A stretch of 64,000 nucleotides of DNA, from assembly GCA_963663395.1 (NCBI GenBank), contig OY760226.1:4216001-4280000 (forward strand), read 5' to 3'. The translations under genes and the position numbers were made by a program. This DNA comes from Azophilus sp963663395 (GTDB lineage: Bacteria; Pseudomonadota; Gammaproteobacteria; Pseudomonadales; Azotimanducaceae). Below the pieces are notes generated by a model that saw nothing but the letters and a program-made list of their open reading frames with translations, was not told the origin of the DNA and did no database searches. Shown here piece after piece: positions 58,826 through 64,000 of the stretch. Position 1 is the first letter of the stretch, and each line of letters opens with the position of its first letter.

Positions 58826-60253
58826 ATGAAACAGATGACTGACCATGATGCCCTGGGCCTGGCCGAACTCGTCGCGACCGGCGAGGTCAGCGCCAGGGAG
58901 TTGCTCGAAAGCGCCATCGTGCGCGCCGAGCAGGTCAACGCGCAAATTAATGCGGTGGTGACCCCCATGTACGAACAGGCACGGCAGTCGGTCGCGGCGA
59001 GTCTGCCATCGGGCCTGTTCCACGGCGTGCCGTTTCTGCTCAAGGACCTGCGAGCGCTGTATGCGGGCGTGGCGACAACGTCCGGCAGTCGCTTTTTCAC
59101 GGATTTCACGCCCGATCACGATAGCGAACTGGTGGCCCGCTACAAGCGCTCGGGACTGGTGATTTTCGGCAAGACCAACACGCCCGAGTTCGGCTGTTGC
59201 CCGAGCACCGAGGGCGCGCTGTTCGGCGCCGCCCGCAATCCCTGGAACACGGCGCACAGCGCGGGCGGCTCAAGCGGCGGTTCCGCGGCCGCCGTTGCGG
59301 CACGTATCGTTCCAGCCGCGCACGGCTCCGACGGCGGCGGTTCCATTCGCATCCCGGCATCCTGCTGCGGCGTATTCGGTTTCAAGCCAAGCCGCGGTCT
59401 CAATCCCGCCGGGCCGGATTACGGCGAAGCCTGGAACGGGCTGAGCGCCGAACACACGCTGACCATCAGCGTGCGCGACAGTGCCGCCCTGCTGGACATC
59501 TCCCGCGGCGAGTCCCCCGGCGACCCCTACTGCGGGCCTGCGCTCTCAGGAACCCTGCTCGATGCGACCCGCCAACGCCCTCAACGACTGAAGATAGGCG
59601 TGCAGCGCGAAGCCCTGAACGGCGCACCGGTGCACGCTGACTGCCTGGCCGCCGTGGACGATGCGATTGCCCTGCTCACCGATCTCGGCCACAACGTCGA
59701 GGAGGCGGTGCCGCGCTATGACGTGTCCCGTATCGGTGCCGCCTACCCCCTGGTCATAGCCGCGAACGTGCAGGCGGCTATTGACCAGCACGCGGAAGAA
59801 ACCGGCAACGAGCCCTCTACCCAGGTGATCGAGAACGTCGTCAATGTGCTCGGCGCCATGGGGCACGACCGCAATGCCGTGGACATGGTGCGAGCCGTTT
59901 GGGCCATGCACGCCACCGGCCGCCAGGTCGCGCCATTCTTCGAGCAATACGATGTGCACCTGTCGCCGGTGGTGGCCACGCCGCCGCCGGCCATTGGCGT
60001 GCTCGACACCAGTTCTTCCGATGTCGATGCCTACCTGAAGGCGGTATTCGAATTCATCCCATTTACCAGTCTCGCCAACGTTGCAGGCATGCCGGCCATG
60101 TCGGTGCCGCTATTCTGGAACGATGAGGGGCTGCCGATTGGCGTGCACTTCGCGGCCGGATTCGGAGCGGATGCGCGCCTGTTCTCGCTGGCGGCGCAAC
60201 TCGAGGAAGCGCGGCCCTGGGCAGGGCGCCGGCCACCGGTTTGCGCAGCCTGA
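58826..60253 (+). CDS. Amidase signature family hydrolase
   Basis: Amide hydrolase of 475 residues with the Ser-cisSer-Lys triad. The Lys is in FHGVPFLLKDLRALYAG. The signature runs through NPWNTAHSAGGSSGGSAAAV, with cis-Ser in GGSSGG, and HGSDGGGSIRIPASCCG with the nucleophile Ser. The C-terminus has PFTSLANVAGMPAMSVPL and GVHFAAGFGADARLFSLAAQLE. It is the first gene of a plus-strand run with two LLM monooxygenases and an aspartoacylase-like protein, which suggests breakdown of an amide- or nitrogen-containing compound. Confidence 0.93.
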   Translation: MKQMTDHDALGLAELVATGEVSARELLESAIVRAEQVNAQINAVVTPMYEQARQSVAASLPSGLFHGVPFLLKDLRALYAGVATTSGSRFFTDFTPDHDSELVARYKRSGLVIFGKTNTPEFGCCPSTEGALFGAARNPWNTAHSAGGSSGGSAAAVAARIVPAAHGSDGGGSIRIPASCCGVFGFKPSRGLNPAGPDYGEAWNGLSAEHTLTISVRDSAALLDISRGESPGDPYCGPALSGTLLDATRQRPQRLKIGVQREALNGAPVHADCLAAVDDAIALLTDLGHNVEEAVPRYDVSRIGAAYPLVIAANVQAAIDQHAEETGNEPSTQVIENVVNVLGAMGHDRNAVDMVRAVWAMHATGRQVAPFFEQYDVHLSPVVATPPPAIGVLDTSSSDVDAYLKAVFEFIPFTSLANVAGMPAMSVPLFWNDEGLPIGVHFAAGFGADARLFSLAAQLEEARPWAGRRPPVCAA

Positions 60254-60287
60254 ACGCGCGTATCGACCGCGACGGAGCCACGCACCG

Positions 60288-61304
60288 ATGAGATTCAGCA
60301 TTGCCCCCGCCCTGCAGAAACTGGTCGATGGTTCCCGGCAGCTGGATTTCGACGGTTTTCTCGCCGAGTGCCAGGCGGCGGAGGCGAACGGCTGGCTGGG
60401 CGCCTATTCCGGGGAAAAGCACATCGGCGATACCAGCTACACGACGAGCGCGCTGCTTCCGTGCGTTCTGGGGCTGGCGCGCACTGAGAAGCTGAAATTC
60501 GGCACCTCCGTGACGGTGCTGCCCACGCAACACCCGGTGCGCGTTGCCGAAGACGCCTGCCTGGTCGATGCGATGTTCCCCGGCCGCTTTCGGCTGACGG
60601 TAGGCGTCGGCTACTTTCAGGGCGACTTCGACCCCTTCGGCGTGTCATTGCGCCAGCGCAAGCCCCTGATGGATCAGGGTATGCAAGTCATTGCCGCACA
60701 CCGGGCCGGTCAAGCCATGCAAATCGAAGGCGTTTGGCAGGGCAGCGTACCGCCCCGGGACCCGGCGCTCGGCAGAGACGGTCTGGAGGTGTTCATCGGC
60801 GCCTGGAGCGTCCCGGGTGTGAAGCGTGCCGCCCGCAGCGCCGATGGCTGGATCACCGATCCCCTGCGCAGCGGCCGCTGGGTGGCGCACCTGGCCGATG
60901 TCTACAGGGAGGAGTGTGCGAGGCTCGGCAAGACGCCGCGCATCGTGCTGTTCCGCGAAGCCTGGATGGAAGAGAGCGACGCCGGCGCGCGACGCACTTA
61001 CGGCCCTCATGTACTCGGCTACTCGCGGGTTTACTTCCAGCGCGGCAACGCCTACCACGAGGACTACGACCCCTGGCTGAAGGACGTGGCGACCGCCGCC
61101 GACCTGACCCTGGACCACGTGTTGCCGGACCGGGTGCTGTGTGGGTCTCCGACCACCTGGAACGAGCAACTCGAAGCCTGGCGGGACGCCCTGCAACCCG
61201 AGGAAATCATGTTGCGGCTGCGGCATTTTCAGGGCCCGGGCCTGGAACAGACCCTGGAGGTCATCGAAGGCATCGGCACCGAGGTAATTTCGAGGTTCGG
61301 CTGA
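60288..61304 (+). CDS. LLM class flavin-dependent oxidoreductase, paralogue 1
   Basis: A 338-residue bacterial-luciferase-like protein: MRFSIAPALQKLVDGSRQLD, GTSVTVLPTQHPVRVAEDACLVDAMFPGRFRLTVGVGYF (in parts), FIGAWSVPGVKRAARSADGW and LCGSPTTWNEQLEAWRDAL. It is clearly homologous to the next gene through its whole length, so the two arose by tandem duplication. The start is the ATG at 60288. It may work with a flavin reductase encoded elsewhere. Substrate unknown. Confidence 0.9.
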   Translation: MRFSIAPALQKLVDGSRQLDFDGFLAECQAAEANGWLGAYSGEKHIGDTSYTTSALLPCVLGLARTEKLKFGTSVTVLPTQHPVRVAEDACLVDAMFPGRFRLTVGVGYFQGDFDPFGVSLRQRKPLMDQGMQVIAAHRAGQAMQIEGVWQGSVPPRDPALGRDGLEVFIGAWSVPGVKRAARSADGWITDPLRSGRWVAHLADVYREECARLGKTPRIVLFREAWMEESDAGARRTYGPHVLGYSRVYFQRGNAYHEDYDPWLKDVATAADLTLDHVLPDRVLCGSPTTWNEQLEAWRDALQPEEIMLRLRHFQGPGLEQTLEVIEGIGTEVISRFG

Positions 61305-61377
61305 TGCTTCCCTTGTTGAACACGGCTGCATTGACGGCGACGCTGCTCAAAGCCGGCAAACGGACGGTGTGACGCCC

Positions 61378-62424
61378 ATGCGCTTCAGCATTGCCGTGCC
61401 CCTGCAACGCATCGTTGACGGCCACTACCGCTACGACCTCGACAGCTTCATCGCCGAGTGCCGGGCGGCCGAGCGCGCCGGGTTCCACTCGGCCGTGGTC
61501 GGCGAACGACGCATCGGCGTCACTGCCTACAACACCAGCCCGCACATCCTGGCCGCCGTGGCACTGGCCAACACCACCCGGCTCGGGTTCGCCATCACCG
61601 TGGTGCAACTGCCATTGCGCGACCCCGTTCAGGTGATTCAGGATGCCATGGTACTCAACGCCCTGTTCCCCGGCCGTTTCCGGCTCGGCGTCGGTGCCGG
61701 CTACAACGAGCACGAGTTTGAGTTGCTCGACCGCAACCTGGACGATCGCGGCAGGGCCATGGAGGAAGGCCTGGAGCAGATCAACGCGTTCCGCAATGGC
61801 AAGATCGAGATCGACCTCGGCCGCGGCCGGGTACCCGGGCTCGACCCGGCCATGGGTGAGTGTTCGCCGGAAGTGTGGGTGGGCGCCTGGGCCAAAGCCG
61901 GCGTGCGTCGCGCCGCGCGGCTGGCCGACGGCTGGCTGCCCGACCCCATGCGCACCGGGTCGGTGGTCGCCGAACTGGCCGATGTCTACCGGGCCGAATG
62001 CAAACGGCACGGCAAAGCGCCCAGGATCGCCCTGTTGCGCGAAGCCTGGCTCGCCGACACCGACGAGCAGGCGCGGGCCGAATACGGCCCCGCCGTGGTG
62101 CAGTCGCACGCCGAGTACTTCCCGCGCATGCAGGGTGGCTGGAAAACCGAGCAGGGCGCCGAGGCCAAGCCCTACGATGTGCGCGTCGATCCCTGGGTAG
62201 GCAAGCTCGACCGCAAGGAGCAACTGCAGCTGGAACACCTGCTGGAAGACCGGCTGCTGGTCGGCTCCGTGGATACCTGGCTCGACAACCTCGGCCGCTG
62301 GATCGAAGCGATCAGGCCCGAGGAACTGGTGTTGCGCTTCCGCTTTCAGTTCGGCCCTTCGCCGGAGGCGACGCTGCGGGTTATCGAGCGCGTGGGCCGC
62401 GAAATCATTCCGCGATTCTCCTGA
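61378..62424 (+). CDS. LLM class flavin-dependent oxidoreductase, paralogue 2
   Basis: A 348-residue luciferase-like protein parallel to the preceding gene: MRFSIAVPLQRIVDGHYRYD, VVQLPLRDPVQVIQDAMVLNALFPGRFRLGVGAGY (in parts), VWVGAWAKAGVRRAARLADGW, ALLREAWLADTD and LVGSVDTWLDNLGRWIEAI. The start is the ATG at 61378, equivalent to that of the paralogue; a GTG at 61369 is in frame. It is 11 bp from the next gene, so the run is probably one transcript. Divergence from paralogue 1 suggests a different step or substrate rather than redundancy. Confidence 0.9.
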   Translation: MRFSIAVPLQRIVDGHYRYDLDSFIAECRAAERAGFHSAVVGERRIGVTAYNTSPHILAAVALANTTRLGFAITVVQLPLRDPVQVIQDAMVLNALFPGRFRLGVGAGYNEHEFELLDRNLDDRGRAMEEGLEQINAFRNGKIEIDLGRGRVPGLDPAMGECSPEVWVGAWAKAGVRRAARLADGWLPDPMRTGSVVAELADVYRAECKRHGKAPRIALLREAWLADTDEQARAEYGPAVVQSHAEYFPRMQGGWKTEQGAEAKPYDVRVDPWVGKLDRKEQLQLEHLLEDRLLVGSVDTWLDNLGRWIEAIRPEELVLRFRFQFGPSPEATLRVIERVGREIIPRFS

Positions 62425-62435
62425 AAGGAGCCTTG

Positions 62436-63437
62436 ATGAGTGTAACGGTCAACAGGTGGGACGAGAGCGTGCCGGGCATGCGCGTCGACGGTGAGCCCTG
62501 GCGCATCCGCTTTCACGAGTTTCGAGGCAGCCGGCCTGGTCCCGCCACCGCAATTGTCGCCGGCATCATCGGCGACAAGCCGCTGGCGGTGCTGGCCCTG
62601 CACGCCCTGGCGCGCCGGCTGGCCGAGGCCGACCTGGCCGGCACCGTGGTGCTGGTACCCGCCGCCAATCCGTACGGGCTGTCGGGCGGTACGCGACACA
62701 ATCCCGACCTCATCGAACTCAATCGCCGCTTTCCGGGCCGCCCCTCCGGCTTCATGACCGACCAGCTTGCCCATACCCTGATCACGGCATTGCTGGAACG
62801 GGTCGACTGCGTCGTCGACCTGCACTCGGGCACCCCCAGTCGCGCGCTCAACTACACCTATGACTACGGCAACCTGGAGCTGAGCGCTTCTTTCGGTTAC
62901 CTGCCGGTGGTCGTCGACCGCCACGTGCCCGGCCAGTTGAGCCAGGCGGTGGTGGCCCGGGGCGGGTCATCGTTTCTCGCCGAGTTCGGCGGCGCCGAGG
63001 CGAACGACCCGGCGCCCGGCATCGAGGGATGCCTGAACACGCTGCGCTACCGGGGCCACCTCGCTGGGCCGCGCACCGGCCCCGACCGGGTGGCGATACT
63101 CGATCGCGTGAAGGTGTTCCTCGCCTCGCACGGCGGCGCCCTGGAAGGCCACCATGGCGCGTTCGACCTCGGCAAGCCCGTGCAGCCGGGCGAGATCGGC
63201 TGGATCACCAATGTGGTGACCGGCGAACGCCTCGAGTCATACCTGGTGGAAGGGCCGGGCGAGACGGCCGGCACCGGGCCCGGGTTCGATCTGTGGGGGC
63301 CCGACCTGGAACGCGCCTTCGAAGTAACCGATGCGCCACTTCTGATGCTGGCGCCGAGCCGGCCCGCCATGGTGGCGCCCGGCGAGTTCACCTACGGCGT
63401 GGGCTGGGTGCGCGACTGGATCGAGGCGCCCGCCTGA
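62436..63437 (+). CDS. Succinylglutamate desuccinylase/aspartoacylase-like protein with altered zinc site
   Basis: A 333-residue protein of the M14-like AstE/ASPA family: AIVAGIIGDKPLAVLALHAL, VVLVPAANPYGLSGGTRHNP, LNRRFPGRPSGFMTDQLAHTL, DCVVDLHSGTPSRALNY and SFLAEFGG. The family normally has a G-x-H-G-x-E motif whose His and Glu bind zinc; here the same place reads GIIGDKPL, so both ligands are replaced by Ile and Lys. The third ligand His (DLHSG) and the later Glu (LAEFGG) remain. The ATG at 62436 follows AAGGAG. Either zinc binding differs or the protein has lost hydrolysis. Confidence 0.8.
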   Translation: MSVTVNRWDESVPGMRVDGEPWRIRFHEFRGSRPGPATAIVAGIIGDKPLAVLALHALARRLAEADLAGTVVLVPAANPYGLSGGTRHNPDLIELNRRFPGRPSGFMTDQLAHTLITALLERVDCVVDLHSGTPSRALNYTYDYGNLELSASFGYLPVVVDRHVPGQLSQAVVARGGSSFLAEFGGAEANDPAPGIEGCLNTLRYRGHLAGPRTGPDRVAILDRVKVFLASHGGALEGHHGAFDLGKPVQPGEIGWITNVVTGERLESYLVEGPGETAGTGPGFDLWGPDLERAFEVTDAPLLMLAPSRPAMVAPGEFTYGVGWVRDWIEAPA

Positions 63438-63456
63438 TTGCTGCGCCGGTGCCGGG

Positions 63457-64000
63457 TCAGCCCAGCGTCGATGCCAGGCCAACGCCGATGAAGTTGGCGA
63501 GTACATATCCCAGGATGCCGCAGAGAATGCCGGGCGTGACCAGTGCGTGCCAACGCCTGCCGGCCGCTATTGCCGCCGCGGTCGCCGCTCCGAGCGCACA
63601 GGCATTTGAGCCCGTTACTACCTCCGGCAGCGTCAGCCGGAACAGCCGGCCCGCCACAAGCACGAACAGCACGTGGGTGGCGAGCAGCACGGCCAGGAAT
63701 CCCAACAGCATCGTTGTCGCGCCGGCCAGCAGCCAGATGTTGGACTGCGCGCCGATGCCGGCGATGAACACGTACAGCAGCATCAGGCCGATCGCTTCGC
63801 CGCCGGCGAGTTTGCGCATAAGGGCCGGCGCGAACGATGCCATGGCAACGGTAACGATGGTGATGATCAGGATGCCGAACTGAGGCGCACCCACCAGGTG
63901 CGCGGCGCCCTGGCTGACGGCGCAGACCACCAGCGTAAAACTGACGCACGCGGGAACGTTGACCGGCCTTGGCGTCGAGGCGTCGAAGGTGTTGTTTTCG
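63457..64000 (-). CDS. DUF819 (YjcL-like) membrane protein, 3' part; 5' end beyond window
   Basis: Polytopic membrane protein whose last about 180 residues are present; the frame is open to the right edge of the window. Hydrophobic helices include FGILIITIVTVAMASFAPAL, GLMLLYVFIAGIGAQSNIW, MLLGFLAVLLATHVLFVLV and TPGILCGILGYVLANFIGVG. The segment TGSNACALGAATAAAIAAGRRWHALVTPG matches the conserved end of DUF819 proteins, which look like transporters of unknown substrate. It converges on the aspartoacylase-like gene, 19 bp apart. Confidence 0.82.
   Translation of the reverse strand, partial: ENNTFDASTPRPVNVPACVSFTLVVCAVSQGAAHLVGAPQFGILIITIVTVAMASFAPALMRKLAGGEAIGLMLLYVFIAGIGAQSNIWLLAGATTMLLGFLAVLLATHVLFVLVAGRLFRLTLPEVVTGSNACALGAATAAAIAAGRRWHALVTPGILCGILGYVLANFIGVGLASTLG

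Overview
The window is GC-rich, densely coded chromosomal DNA with short intergenic gaps and many overlapping start/stop codons. It most likely comes from an aerobic, heterotrophic gammaproteobacterium. The evidence is an Slt-type transglycosylase, an E. coli-like TatD, class 2 PyrD, a BatA-D operon, PepN, SelO, a TonB-dependent receptor and a paa operon. This assignment rests on gene content only; there is no rRNA or tRNA gene in the window. Both ends cut genes (slt at the left, a DUF819-type membrane protein at the right).

Layout. 1-6.1 kb: a plus-strand run of overlapping housekeeping genes (slt, tatD, a C39-like cysteine peptidase, a small membrane protein, a GNAT acetyltransferase, an S9 peptidase, a D-Ala-D-Ala ligase). 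6.2-8.8 kb: amtB and pyrD on the minus strand. 9.1-16 kb: a six-gene moxR-DUF58-DUF4381-batA-batBC-batD operon. 16-27.4 kb: pepN, xdhC-mocA (molybdenum enzyme maturation), nadK, cysE, a FrnE-type oxidoreductase, gabD, a GST-like protein and a CurA-type reductase. 27.4-30.9 kb: an accessory island, described below. 31-35.3 kb: the phenylacetyl-CoA epoxidase operon paaABC-E-X, without paaD. 35.3-38.5 kb: selO, a small conserved protein and trxB. 38.5-47.3 kb: a catabolic stretch with a hydratase, an SDR, a 2-hydroxyacid dehydrogenase, a VOC protein, an aldo/keto reductase, a Rieske oxygenase and a TonB receptor. 47.3-50.1 kb: an LpxO/aspartyl-hydroxylase-like protein, a JmjC-like cupin and an RhlA/PhaG-like acyltransferase. 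50.1-58.5 kb: minus-strand genes for an MFS transporter, a luciferase-like monooxygenase, an acyl-CoA-dehydrogenase-like flavoprotein, a secreted double VOC protein, a quinoprotein and an aldo/keto reductase. 58.8-64 kb: amidase, two paralogous luciferase-like monooxygenases, an aspartoacylase-like protein and a DUF819 protein.

The most unusual locus is at 27,457-30,936: a tandem array of tyrosine-recombinase-like genes. Each module has a SAM-like core-binding domain and only the first half of the catalytic domain. All modules stop before the H-x-x-R and Tyr boxes. Units are joined by a conserved stop - ACGGAGGGT - ATG junction. At one junction the stop codon is TGT instead of TGA, so two genes read as one 1,068-residue frame. 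The array carries a roughly 1.2-kb direct repeat and looks like a duplicating family of catalytically dead integrase relatives.

Two dispersed non-coding element families are also visible. Element R is about 60 bp, with four copies around pyrD/moxR and flanking trxB. Element S is a hairpin of about 70 bp, with one copy between amtB and pyrD and one inside the paa operon. Several palindromes in the catabolic region are candidate operators. Domain assignments come from reading motifs by eye; no database search was run.
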